Assembly: GCA_004366205.1 (NCBI GenBank)
Contig: SIRW01000090.1
Location: 1 to 64,000 of the forward strand
DNA: 64,000 bases
Source: Actinomycetota bacterium
GTDB lineage: Bacteria; Actinomycetota; Acidimicrobiia; Acidimicrobiales; CADCSY01
Direction of reading: 5' to 3'
The translations under genes and the position numbers were made by a program. Position 1 is the stretch's first letter, and the number at the start of each line of letters is the position of its first letter. Under the pieces are notes generated by a model. The model did not search any database. It had not been told where the DNA came from and was given only the letters and a program-made list of their open reading frames with translations. Below are positions 57,001 through 64,000 of this stretch, piece after piece.

Positions 57001-57378
57001 TCAGCCGTCTCGGCGATCGAGGAGCGTGATGCAGCTGGGCCGCGCCGGGTCACCACCGGCGAGCCGGTGCCGCACGGCGCGGACGGGTTCGACGATCACG
57101 CGGGCGGCGTCGCCGCGGCCGGCCACCTCGGCGGGGCCGTCGACGATCAGGCAGTAGTCCTCGACGGGGCCGGGCCACAGCAGGCTGACCGAGGACCGGG
57201 CAGCCACGTTCGCCGCGGTCGTCCGCCCCGCGGGGGCGACGAGCGTCCCACCCTCGAGGGTCACGGGCACCGACACGACGTGCGGCGTCCCGGTGTCGCC
57301 GACGGTGACCAGGAAGGCGGCTGCGCCGTAGCGGGCCAGCGCCGCCTGCAGATCCCGTAGCTCCACCTCGTCGCTCAT
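57001..57378 (-). CDS. Pyridoxamine 5'-phosphate oxidase-like (FDOR) protein
   Basis: 125 aa split-barrel flavin-binding fold: AFLVTVGDTGTPHVVSVPVTLEGGTLVAPAGRTTAANVAARSSVSLLWP. The size fits F420/FMN-binding FDOR or general stress proteins rather than true PdxH. Substrate unknown. Confidence 0.78.
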   Translation of the reverse strand: MSDEVELRDLQAALARYGAAAFLVTVGDTGTPHVVSVPVTLEGGTLVAPAGRTTAANVAARSSVSLLWPGPVEDYCLIVDGPAEVAGRGDAARVIVEPVRAVRHRLAGGDPARPSCITLLDRRDG

Positions 57379-57520
57379 CGTCGGGATGCTACGTCGCCGG
57401 CACGCGGGCGAGCCGGTCCCCGGGGCGAACCGGGCGGCGCGTCAGCGAACGGCGGTCCAGCGTCGAGCACCCGGCCCGCCCGCTCGACGCCCGGCCCGCC
57501 GCCCGGCAGGATGGACCGCC

Positions 57521-57937
57521 ATGGTCGATCACCCGTCGACACCTGCCACCGGCGCGCTGACCCGGCCGGACCACGAGGCCAGCGTCGTCGTGGGCGCGCC
57601 GCCGGCGAAGGTCTGGTCGATGGTCGCCGAGGTCACCCGGATGGGCGAGTGGAGCCCGGTGTGCCACCGCTGCGAGTGGGTGGGTGAGCCCGCCGCACCC
57701 GAGGTCGGGGCCCGGTTCCGCGGCCACAACCGCATGAACGGCGTCCGCTGGTCCCGCGAGTGCGTGGTCACCGAGTCGTACCAGGTCGTGTCCATACCCA
57801 CCTGGCTTCGCGTCCTGCGCGCGGTGCCCAGCGTGAAGGCCAAGAGCGAGCGGGACGCGCGCGCCAACATCGGCCACACGCTCGAGCCGCTCGCGGAGGC
57901 CGCCGGTGGAGCGCCGGCAGCCGAGGCAGGCCGCTGA
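57521..57937 (+). CDS. SRPBCC family protein, probably internally shortened
   Basis: 138 aa. The first part is a clear polyketide-cyclase/START-like SRPBCC beginning (ASVVVGAPPAKVWSMVAEVTRMGEWSPVCHRCEW, GARFRGHNR, SRECVVTE), and the end (VVSIPTWLRVLRAVPSVKAKSERDARANIGHTLEPLAEAA) is the normal C-terminus, but the middle strands (usually about 30-35 residues) are missing at VVTESYQ. ATG 57521. The stop overlaps the FAH gene (TGATG). Confidence 0.75.
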   Translation: MVDHPSTPATGALTRPDHEASVVVGAPPAKVWSMVAEVTRMGEWSPVCHRCEWVGEPAAPEVGARFRGHNRMNGVRWSRECVVTESYQVVSIPTWLRVLRAVPSVKAKSERDARANIGHTLEPLAEAAGGAPAAEAGR

Positions 57938-58791
57938 TGCCGGTGCGGCTGGTCAACCGGGCGGGTCGCGCGGGCCTGCTGCTCGGCGAGGGCGTCGCCG
58001 ACCTCGAGCGGGCGTCCGGCGGCGCCCTACCGGCCGATCCCATGGCGGCGCTCGCCCACTGGGACGACGTGGCGGCGTTCGCCGCTCACGCGGACCAGGG
58101 CGCAGCGGAGGACGACCTCGACCCGCGGGAGCTGGGTCCGTGCGTACCGCGGCCCGCGAAGGTCTTCGCCGTCGCCCTCAACTACCGCACGCACGCCGAG
58201 GAGACGGGCATGGCGCTCCCCGAGCAGCCCTCGGTGTTCACCAAGTTCCCGAGCTGCCTCACCGGGCCGGCGGCCGAGGTCCGCCTGCCGTCGGCGTTCG
58301 TCGACTGGGAGGTCGAGCTCGTGGTCGTCGTCGGCCGGGGCGGCAGCCGCATCCCCGAGGGCCGTGCCCTCGACCACGTGGCCGGGTTCTGCGTGGGCCA
58401 GGACTTCTCCGAGCGGCGCCTGCAGATGGCGGGTGACCGCCCCCAGTTCAGCCTGGCCAAGTCGTACGACACGTTCGGGCCCATCGGGCCTGCGGTGGTG
58501 TCGCTCGACGCCCTCGCCGACCCGGGCGACCTCGCCATCCGCTGCGAGGTGGACGGCGAGGTCGTGCAGGACAGCCGCACGAGCGACCTGATCTTCCCGG
58601 TGCCCGAGCTGGTGAGCTACCTGTCGGGCGTCTGCACGCTCGAGCCCGGCGACCTGATCTTCACCGGCACGCCGTCGGGGGTGGGGGTCGCCCGCCGCCC
58701 ACCGCGCTTTCTCGAACCGGGTCAGACCGTCGTCAGCACCATCGAGGGGCTCGGCACGTTGACGAACCGCACGGTCGCTCGCGACGGCTGA
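57937..58791 (+). CDS. Fumarylacetoacetate hydrolase (FAH) family protein
   Basis: 284 aa. KVFAVALNYRTHAEETG, FTKFPSCLTGPAAEV, DWEVELVVVVGRGG (metal acids), GFCVGQDFSERRLQ, AKSYDTFGPIGPAVV and DLIFTGTPSGVG are the FAH core. Members are hydratases, decarboxylases or hydrolases of aromatic breakdown products; the exact one is not shown. Translationally coupled to the SRPBCC gene. Confidence 0.9.
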   Translation: MPVRLVNRAGRAGLLLGEGVADLERASGGALPADPMAALAHWDDVAAFAAHADQGAAEDDLDPRELGPCVPRPAKVFAVALNYRTHAEETGMALPEQPSVFTKFPSCLTGPAAEVRLPSAFVDWEVELVVVVGRGGSRIPEGRALDHVAGFCVGQDFSERRLQMAGDRPQFSLAKSYDTFGPIGPAVVSLDALADPGDLAIRCEVDGEVVQDSRTSDLIFPVPELVSYLSGVCTLEPGDLIFTGTPSGVGVARRPPRFLEPGQTVVSTIEGLGTLTNRTVARDG

Positions 58792-58847
58792 CCGCCGGAG
58801 CGAAACCGGTCCTCCAGGACCGGCGCTCGACCCCTACAGTCGCCGCC

Positions 58848-60020
58848 GTGATCACGATCGAGGAGTTGCGCCCCGGCGACGAGGAGGCCGCGCACCGGCT
58901 CGGCCAGCAGGCCTTCAACGCCACCGACCCCTACGACCCTGCCCGGCCCCGCATCGCGCCGGAGCGCCACCTCGCCGCGTACCTCGACGGCGCCATCGTC
59001 GGTCAGACGCGCCGCCACGAGTTCGGCCAGTACTTCGGCGGACGCCGCTTGGCATGCGCCGGGATCTCCGGCGTTGCCGTCGCGCCCGAGGCCCGCAACC
59101 GCAACCTGGCCCGCCGCCTGGTGACCGAGTCGCTCGAGCGCGCCGCCGGCGACGGCGAGGTGATCGCCGCCCTCTACCCCACCACTGCCGCCCTGTACCG
59201 CAGCGTGGGGTTCGAGGTGGCCGGCTGGTGGACGGAGCGAGGCGTGCCCATCGGCGAGCTCCCGCGCGATGACGGCACGGTCACGTGGGCGCGGGCCGAG
59301 CTCGACGACGAGCGACCGGTCGCCCTCTACGACCGCATGGCCCCCGACCACGACGGCTGGATCGACCCCCCCGCCGACTTCTGGCGGTGGCGGGCCCTGC
59401 ACGCCCGGCAGGACACCAAGACGAACCGCTACCTCTACGTCGGGGAGCGAGACGGCGAAGCCGTGGCCTCGGTGCAGTACGCCTACGGCCGCTCGGAGCG
59501 GGCCATGTACCGCATCGACGTCGAGCACGTGCACGCCGTCGACGGCCACGCCCTGCGCGCCGGGCTGGCCCTCCTCGGCGCCCACGGCACCACGGCCGAC
59601 GAGATCCGCACCACGCTGCCGGTCGACGTGCTCGAGCTGCACGTGGCCCACGCCCAGCGCACGTCGGTGCACTCCACCTGGCCGTGGATGCTCGCCTTCG
59701 TCGACCTCCCCGGGGCCATCGCCGCCCGGGGCTACCCCGCCGGGGTGAGCGGCGCGGTGCCCCTGGCCGTCGACGATCCGCACCGCCCCGCCAACAGCGG
59801 CGACTGGGTGTTCTCGGTCGCCGACGGTCATGGAACGCTCGAACGGGGCGGGGACGGCCGGGTGGCGGTCACGAGCACCGACCTGGCGTCGGTGTTCAGC
59901 GGTCACCGCGACCCGCTCCGCCTCGCTCGCGCCGGCCGCCTCGGTCACCCCACGGAGGCCGACCTCGGCGTGCTGCGGGCCGCCTTCGCCGGGCAGCCTT
60001 CGCTCACGATCTTCTTCTAG
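58848..60020 (+). CDS. Eis-like GNAT acetyltransferase with SCP2-type C-terminus
   Basis: 390 aa. N-terminal GNAT (GISGVAVAPEARNRNLARRLVTESL; Tyr of ALYRSVGF as general acid), a second GNAT-like domain and a C-terminal sterol-carrier-like domain. The protein ends in Phe-Phe; in Eis the terminal carboxylate is the catalytic base. Eis proteins acetylate many amines, including aminoglycosides, but sequence does not show the substrate here. GTG 58848. Confidence 0.85.
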   Translation: MITIEELRPGDEEAAHRLGQQAFNATDPYDPARPRIAPERHLAAYLDGAIVGQTRRHEFGQYFGGRRLACAGISGVAVAPEARNRNLARRLVTESLERAAGDGEVIAALYPTTAALYRSVGFEVAGWWTERGVPIGELPRDDGTVTWARAELDDERPVALYDRMAPDHDGWIDPPADFWRWRALHARQDTKTNRYLYVGERDGEAVASVQYAYGRSERAMYRIDVEHVHAVDGHALRAGLALLGAHGTTADEIRTTLPVDVLELHVAHAQRTSVHSTWPWMLAFVDLPGAIAARGYPAGVSGAVPLAVDDPHRPANSGDWVFSVADGHGTLERGGDGRVAVTSTDLASVFSGHRDPLRLARAGRLGHPTEADLGVLRAAFAGQPSLTIFF

Positions 60021-60078
60021 GCGCCGCCGGGCTGCCGCCATCCCGGCCGCCCGTCCCCGCGGGTGGGGCCCAGCTGCC

Positions 60079-60202
60079 GACTTTCCGGACCGTCGACGTC
60101 GCATGTCGACGGGCAGCGTCCGGTAAGCGTGGCGCCCGCTCGCCGTCGGCCTATTTTCGGGACGCTCGACGTGCCATGCGGTTGCCGAGCGCCCGGAAAG
60201 TC
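60079..60202. repeat. 124-bp composite palindromic element
   Basis: Bounded by a perfect 10-bp inverted repeat GACTTTCCGG / CCGGAAAGTC (60079-60088, 60193-60202). Inside are CCGTCGAC-N7-GTCGACGG (60090-60112) and GCTCG...CGAGC. It fills the gap between convergent genes and has no reading frame of interest. May act as terminator or be a non-autonomous repeat. Confidence 0.65.
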
Positions 60203-60219
60203 ACCGGCGCGCCGGCAGC

Positions 60220-61182
60220 TCAGCTGACGGCGGCGCGGCCGAAGGTTCGGCGGTAGGCCTGGGGGGAGGTGCGGACGACCCGCTGGAAGTGCTGGCGCAG
60301 GGTGGCGGCGGAGCCGAACCCGCACCGCTCGGCGATGCGCTCGACGGGCTCGTCGGTCGACTCGAGCATCCGTTGGGCCAGCAGGACGCGCTGGTGGAGG
60401 ATCCATTGCAGCGGGGTCGTGCCGGTGGCAGCCCGGAAGCGGCGGGCGAACGTGCGGGGGCTCATCGCCGCCCGGTGGGCGAGGTCCTCGACGGTGAGCT
60501 GCTCGTGGAGGTTGGCCTGGAGCCACGAGAGCGTCTCGCTGAACAGGTCGGGGGCCGGCGGCGGCAGGGCGTGGTCGATGAACTGGGCCTGCCCACCGTC
60601 GCGGTGGGGAGGTACGACCATGCGCCGGGCCACGGCGTTGGCGATCTCGGCGCCGAAGTCGCTGCGCACGACGTGCAGGCACAAGTCGACGCTGGCAGCC
60701 GTGCCCGCCGAGGTCAGCACGTTGCCGTCCTCGACGTACAGGACGTCGGGGTCGAGGTCGACGCCCGGGTGCTCCGCCGCCAGGTCGGCGGCGTGCATCC
60801 AGTGGGTGGTGGCCCGGCGCCCCTCGAGCAGCCCGGCGCGGGCCAGCACGAAGGCCCCGGAGCACAACGACAGCACCCGGGCTCCCCGGCGGTGGGCGCG
60901 GCGTAGCTCGTCGAGCACGGCAGGCGGGCAGGCCCGGTCGTCGCCCGGCGCCACGACGACGGTGTCGGCCCAGCGCAGCGACTCGGGGCCGTGGGGCGTG
61001 TCGATGACGATGCCTGGGGTGCTCGTCGGGACCGGGCGGTCCCCGACGCTCGCGACCCGGAAGCGGTACCAGGGCACGCCGAGGTCGGATCGATCGATGC
61101 CGAAGACCTCGCACGCCACCGCCAGCTCGAAGATCGAGGTGTCCGGTGGCGCCAGGGCCACGACCCGGTGCCGAACAGGCAT
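60220..61182 (-). CDS. AdpA/GlxA-type transcriptional regulator (DJ-1 plus AraC HTH)
   Basis: 320 aa. N-terminal DJ-1/PfpI-like domain (FELAVACEVFGIDR; Cys in LSLCSGAFVLARAGLL about 103; TTHWMHAADL), then two AraC helix-turn-helix motifs (TVEDLAHRAAMSPRTFARRFRAATG, PVERIAERCGFGSAATLRQHFQRVV). The same layout occurs in Streptomyces AdpA. ATG 61182; a perfect palindrome lies 25 bp upstream. Confidence 0.9.
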   Translation of the reverse strand: MPVRHRVVALAPPDTSIFELAVACEVFGIDRSDLGVPWYRFRVASVGDRPVPTSTPGIVIDTPHGPESLRWADTVVVAPGDDRACPPAVLDELRRAHRRGARVLSLCSGAFVLARAGLLEGRRATTHWMHAADLAAEHPGVDLDPDVLYVEDGNVLTSAGTAASVDLCLHVVRSDFGAEIANAVARRMVVPPHRDGGQAQFIDHALPPPAPDLFSETLSWLQANLHEQLTVEDLAHRAAMSPRTFARRFRAATGTTPLQWILHQRVLLAQRMLESTDEPVERIAERCGFGSAATLRQHFQRVVRTSPQAYRRTFGRAAVS

Positions 61183-61206
61183 GGCAGCATCATGACATAC
61201 CGCAGT

Positions 61207-61227
61207 GATCCTGCCAATGGCAGGATC
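61207..61227. promoter_or_regulatory. Perfect palindrome upstream of the GlxA/AdpA-type regulator
   Basis: GATCCTGCCA and TGGCAGGATC flank one central A. Each arm read outward (TGGCAGGATC) matches the AdpA consensus TGGCSNGWWY at nine of ten positions. Probably the autoregulatory operator; it may also serve the divergent small gene. Confidence 0.6.
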
Positions 61228-61288
61228 CTTTCGCCCAGGGTCTCTTCTGCCACTCGTCGCCGCCGCCGGCACCTCGCAGGATGAGGCC

Positions 61289-61462
61289 ATGTTCACGGTC
61301 CACTGCGAGTCCCACGGTGCCACGGTCCTGCTGTGGCCCCGCAACATCGAGGCGATCGACACGACCGCGGACGGCTTGAGCGTCCGCTGGCGGTGCCACT
61401 GCGGGCACCGCGGCACGTGGTGGCCGGCCCGTCCGGCCCCTGTCGCCGGAGCCGTCTCATGA
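61289..61462 (+). CDS. Small zinc-ribbon-like hypothetical protein
   Basis: 57 aa from ATG 61289. VHCESHGATVLLWPRNIEAIDTTADGLSVRWRCHCGHRGTWW shows a C/H-rich arrangement (HCESH, CHCGH) compatible with one zinc site. Divergent from the GlxA-type regulator. Family not recognised. Confidence 0.6.
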   Translation: MFTVHCESHGATVLLWPRNIEAIDTTADGLSVRWRCHCGHRGTWWPARPAPVAGAVS

Positions 61463-61590
61463 CCGTGCACCCGCTGCAACAGGAGGCCATCGCGCGCTCC
61501 CGCTCCATCGGCGGCGCCGGGACCGACCGACCGAGGCCGGCCTCCCGAATCCGCCGGGTGATCCGGCGAGTCCTCGGCGGCGGGCGCCGG

Positions 61591-62166
61591 TCAGCCGGTG
61601 CGGCGGAAGCGCGCCGTGTACTCCCAGCGGAAGCCGCGCCGGTCGACGTACGCGAAGCCGCGCCGTTCGACGTCCCTGCGCAGGTCACTCAGGGCGATGA
61701 AGTCGCTGTCGCGCCGGGTCTCGGCGAAGAGGACCACGCCGCCGGCCCGGATGACGCGCCCCAGCTCGTCCAGGCAGCCGCCCGGGTCGGGGATCTCACC
61801 GAGCACCGCCACCACCAGGGCAGCATCGAAGCTCGCTGAGGCGAAGGGCAGGCGCGCCCCATCCCCCTGCACGAAGCCCACGTTGCGGGCTGGTACGAGG
61901 CGGCGGCGCGCCATCGCCAGCATCTCGACCTGGACGTCGAGGAGCGTCACGTGACCTGACGGGACCGCTCGGGCCAGCTCGGTGCTGAAGTAGCCGGGGC
62001 CGGGACCGATCTCGAGCACACGGGTGGCGCCGGCGAGGTCCAGTCGGGCCACGGTGCGGCGGGGCGACTGGATCAGCCGGCGCAGCGGGTTCAGGAGCGA
62101 GCGGGCCTTCGCCGCGGGGAACACCTTCCCCCGCCCGACACCGAGCTCCCTCGCCCCGGCCTCCAC
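61591..62166 (-). CDS. Class I SAM-dependent methyltransferase
   Basis: About 191 aa from GTG 62166 (GTG 62175 also possible). Motif I VLEIGPGPGYFSTELA, motif II LLDVQVEMLAMARRRL, VQGDGARLPFASASFDAALVVAVLGEIPDP and FAETRRDSDFI give a complete Methyltransf_11/UbiE-like domain. Substrate unknown. Confidence 0.85.
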   Translation of the reverse strand: MEAGARELGVGRGKVFPAAKARSLLNPLRRLIQSPRRTVARLDLAGATRVLEIGPGPGYFSTELARAVPSGHVTLLDVQVEMLAMARRRLVPARNVGFVQGDGARLPFASASFDAALVVAVLGEIPDPGGCLDELGRVIRAGGVVLFAETRRDSDFIALSDLRRDVERRGFAYVDRRGFRWEYTARFRRTG

Positions 62167-62221
62167 GCTCGACACCCTGCCACGGCGCGCCGGCGCTCGG
62201 GGGCTTCGCGATACTGCCGCC

Positions 62222-62410
62222 GTGACCGCGACCCCGCACGCCCGGGCGCACCCCGAGGTGGAGGCCTTCCTCGGCTGGGTGCGGGCGCGCCACGGCGACG
62301 ACGTCGCGCTGGCCGAACCGGCTACGTCGCGCGAAGAGGGCTTCGACAGCACGATCCACCTGGTGCAGCTACGCGGCTCGTCGCTGCCCGCCGCGTGGCG
62401 ACGGCCGCTG
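62222..62410 (+). pseudogene. 5' fragment of a phosphotransferase (APH)-like gene
   Basis: From GTG 62222 the frame reads HPEVEAFLGWVRARHGDDVALAEPATSREEGFDSTIHLVQLRGS, which resembles the first 60 residues of APH/choline-kinase-type phosphotransferases before the ATP-binding strands. After about residue 63 the frame turns into sequence with no relation to the family and runs antisense into the next gene. The kinase core is absent, so the gene is broken. Confidence 0.5.
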
Positions 62411-62480
62411 GCTCGGCGTGACCCACCAGCGGGTGAGTGCCCTGCTGCGGAGTGGCCGCCGCCCGGCGGGAGGAAGCGTG
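62400..62480 (+). pseudogene. Helix-turn-helix gene remnant
   Basis: In the frame +1 to the kinase fragment, GDGRWLGVTHQRVSALLRSGRRP looks like the recognition helix of an excisionase/MerR-like or prevent-host-death-type helix-turn-helix protein. There is no start or stop context, so it is read as a leftover joined to the kinase fragment by deletion. Confidence 0.35.
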
Positions 62481-62484
62481 AGCG

Positions 62485-63069
62485 TCACTCGTTGGCGGTA
62501 TGGGCGCGCCGCAGCCACTCGACGACGGTGCCGTCGACGTCATCGGGCTCCTCGAGCGGGATGCGCAGGTTGATCGTGTCGTTCCCGAGGTTCTTCGCCG
62601 GCTGGAGCGGTCCTTCTGGCGCCTGCCCGTCGATGCGTAGCCCGAGATCGACCCGCTTCTTCGTGGTCGGGCGGACGACGGCGAACTGGCGGCGCGCTGT
62701 GGAGAGGCCGACGTAGGTCTTGCGGGCCTGCACCTGCGTGCCGGGCAGCGTCACCGCCTCGGCCAGAACTCGTTCGAGCACGGCCCGGAGCTGGGGCCGG
62801 TCCTCGTACTGCGCGGCGATGAGCTCCTCGGCGCTGGCGATGAGGAACTCGGGGTAGCCGAACCGCTCCCACACCAGCAGCGTCTGGGGGTAGCCCGTGA
62901 CGCCCTGGTGCTCGAGCCAGGCGCGCAGCTCGGCTTCGCTCGAGGCGCCCGATCCGCGGACGCGATCGTTCCACTGCCTGAGGTGCTGGCCGGTGCGCCG
63001 CTCGAGCAGCTCAGCCGTCCGTTGGGCGAACTCCCGCCAGCTCTCCCGGTCACCCTGCGTGCCGGCCAT
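62485..63069 (-). CDS. DUF4287/DUF5655-type protein
   Basis: 194 aa. The N-terminal part (AELLERRTGQHLRQWNDRV..., WLEHQGVTGYPQTLLVWERFGYPEFL) resembles DUF4287, and the C-terminal part (QARKTYVGLSTARRQFAVVRPTTKKRVDLGLRID) resembles DUF5655. Unknown function, usually a free-standing cytosolic protein. ATG 63069. Confidence 0.75.
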   Translation of the reverse strand: MAGTQGDRESWREFAQRTAELLERRTGQHLRQWNDRVRGSGASSEAELRAWLEHQGVTGYPQTLLVWERFGYPEFLIASAEELIAAQYEDRPQLRAVLERVLAEAVTLPGTQVQARKTYVGLSTARRQFAVVRPTTKKRVDLGLRIDGQAPEGPLQPAKNLGNDTINLRIPLEEPDDVDGTVVEWLRRAHTANE

Positions 63070-63214
63070 GCGCTGTCCTCCCCGTCAACGTGTGCGGCTC
63101 GGCCGCGACGCTACGGGACCGGGCATCGGTCCGCACGGTTGCCAAGCACGGTCAGTGTTCCTCCGAGCTCGACGTCGTCATCGGCCACGACGTTGGACGC
63201 TGAGGGACTCAGGC

Positions 63215-63345
63215 AGCCGCCGTCGCCGGCCACCACCGCCACGAGCGCCTTCTCCGCCCGGCGGGGTCGAGCAGCCGGTTCGGGAAGTAGCTGCCCCGAA
63301 GCAGCTTCGGGATCACCAGCTCGATGCTGCCGACCCTCGTGTCTC
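63215..63345 (-). mobile_element. IS256-family transposase relic
   Basis: DTRVGSIELVIPKLLRGSYFPNRLL on the minus strand, then RRAEKALVAVVA in the next frame, is a frameshifted match to the conserved GxxxLxIPKLRxGSYFPxxLLxxRRRAExAL segment of IS256/mutator transposases. Only about 45 residues remain; the DDE core, ends and inverted repeats are absent. The rest of the 63070-63514 gap shows no gene I can support, though LLSLLDGDENDLLGE (about 63360-63405) could be a further scrap of the same element. Confidence 0.6.
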
Positions 63346-63514
63346 ACGCACCTCTCCCCGAGCAGATCGTTCTCATCGCCGTCGAGCAGCGAGAGCAGCC
63401 ACGCCCGCGCGCCCACGTTGTTGCTGTCGTGCGCCGGGTGCGCAGGGCCCACCGTCCTGCTGTTCTGGAGCGGGAGGTCGCCTTGCCGGTTGAGGCGCAT
63501 GACGCGTCGGGCCG

Positions 63515-64000
63515 TCAGTCGTGGAGGCGGCCGTCGGCGGCGAGGAGCATGGCGACGGCGTCGCCGAGGCGCAGGGGGCTGCCGTCCCAGCGGCAGGCGG
63601 CTGTGGTGTGGTCGATGCCGTCGGGCAAGGGGGGTGGTGGTGGGTCGCCGCGCTGGCCCGGTGGGGCGGGCCGGTCTGGCACTTCGGTGCCGCCGGGCCG
63701 GTAGAACCGCACGCCGTTGGGTGTGTGCCGGCAGTCGAAGCCGCCCTCGTGCACCAGCGTGTGGTGGTAGGGGCACAACAGGATGAGGTTGCCCAGCGCC
63801 GTCGGGCCGCCTTTCGCCCAGTGGGTCACGTGGTGGGCGTGCAGCCGGTGGCGCTGGCCGCACCCGGGGTAGCGGCAGCGGCCCCGGTACCGCCGTTCGA
63901 GCGCCCGGCGCATGGGGTCGGGCACGGTCTGGGAGCGCCGGCCGATGTCGAGCGGCTCGCCCTGGTGCTCGAGCAGCAGCCGCACCGCCGAGTCGCAGGT
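63515..64000 (-). CDS. HNH endonuclease, DUF222/13E12 type, truncated by window edge
   Basis: C-terminal 161 residues of a larger protein whose start lies beyond 64000. The HNH motif is full: RYRGRCRYPGCGQRHRLHAHHVTHWAKGGPTALGNLILLCPYHHTLVHEGGF, with zinc cysteines. DUF222-HNH (13E12-like) proteins are multicopy in actinobacteria and behave like mobile or selfish genes. Confidence 0.88.
   Translation of the reverse strand, partial: TCDSAVRLLLEHQGEPLDIGRRSQTVPDPMRRALERRYRGRCRYPGCGQRHRLHAHHVTHWAKGGPTALGNLILLCPYHHTLVHEGGFDCRHTPNGVRFYRPGGTEVPDRPAPPGQRGDPPPPPLPDGIDHTTAACRWDGSPLRLGDAVAMLLAADGRLHD

Noticed and set aside
1-64000. tRNA, rRNA or riboswitch genes
   Set aside because: No tRNA-like cloverleaf, rRNA segment or recognised riboswitch core was found by reading; a covariance-model scan could still find a small RNA.
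62485-64000. Genomic island boundary or prophage
   Set aside because: There is one IS relic and broken genes, but no integrase, attachment repeats or tRNA, and base composition stays like the rest.

Overview
The window is very GC-rich, with GTG starts in roughly half the genes, many 4-nt GTGA stop/start overlaps, and actinobacterial marker families (WhiB, PafB/PafC WYL regulators, a DUF222/HNH protein, an F420-type luciferase-like oxidoreductase, an LPXTG surface protein). It is a chromosomal segment of a member of the Actinomycetota. An Acidimicrobiia-like lineage is my inference, not something proved here. No rRNA, tRNA, CRISPR array, prophage or intact insertion sequence was recognised.

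Layout. 0-2.3 kb: partial GNAT, HIT protein, Lgt-like transferase, DJ-1/PfpI protein. 2.4-5.1 kb (minus): SsuABC/TauABC-type ABC importer. 5.3-11.3 kb (plus), divergent from it: a six-gene assimilatory sulfate reduction operon (cysH-cysD-cysN-sir-siroheme synthase-cobA) in which every junction overlaps by 1-4 nt; a palindrome lies between the two divergent units. 11.5-28.3 kb: housekeeping genes (gamma carbonic anhydrase, rhodanese, ferritin-like protein, phosphatase, exonuclease, pafB/pafC, LPXTG protein, YceH-like, M23 peptidase, PIN-PhoH, CoA-binding protein with two membrane proteins, class B PBP, DinG helicase, whiB) and, at 28.3-29.5 kb, a diguanylate cyclase.

29.6-43.9 kb: two different multisubunit cation/proton antiporters face each other. 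The plus-strand set is a conventional seven-gene Mrp operon, A-B-C-D-E-F-G. The minus-strand set has ten genes: an MrpA/NuoL-like subunit, a small two-helix protein, a D-like subunit, then E-F-G-[DUF4040 protein]-B-C-D. That second order follows the antiporter module of archaeal membrane-bound hydrogenases, but no hydrogenase subunit is present. A VapBC-type toxin-antitoxin pair lies between the two 3' ends.

44-61.5 kb: zwf, an acidic low-complexity secreted protein, an LLM oxidoreductase, an orphan response regulator, a CAP-domain protein, hydrolase, DUF421 and DoxX proteins, S4 protein, a heterodimeric ABC exporter, PNPOx-like protein, SRPBCC protein, FAH hydrolase, Eis-like acetyltransferase and an AdpA/GlxA-type regulator with a perfect palindrome upstream. 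61.6-64 kb shows decay: a methyltransferase, a truncated kinase-like fragment running into an HTH remnant, a DUF4287/DUF5655 protein, an IS256-family transposase relic, and a DUF222/HNH gene cut by the window edge.

The best candidate for an under-described system is the ten-gene Mrp/Mbh-like complex, particularly its small extra membrane subunit. Several intergenic hairpin elements (2.3, 11.3, 52.2 and 60.1 kb) may be members of genome-wide repeat families.
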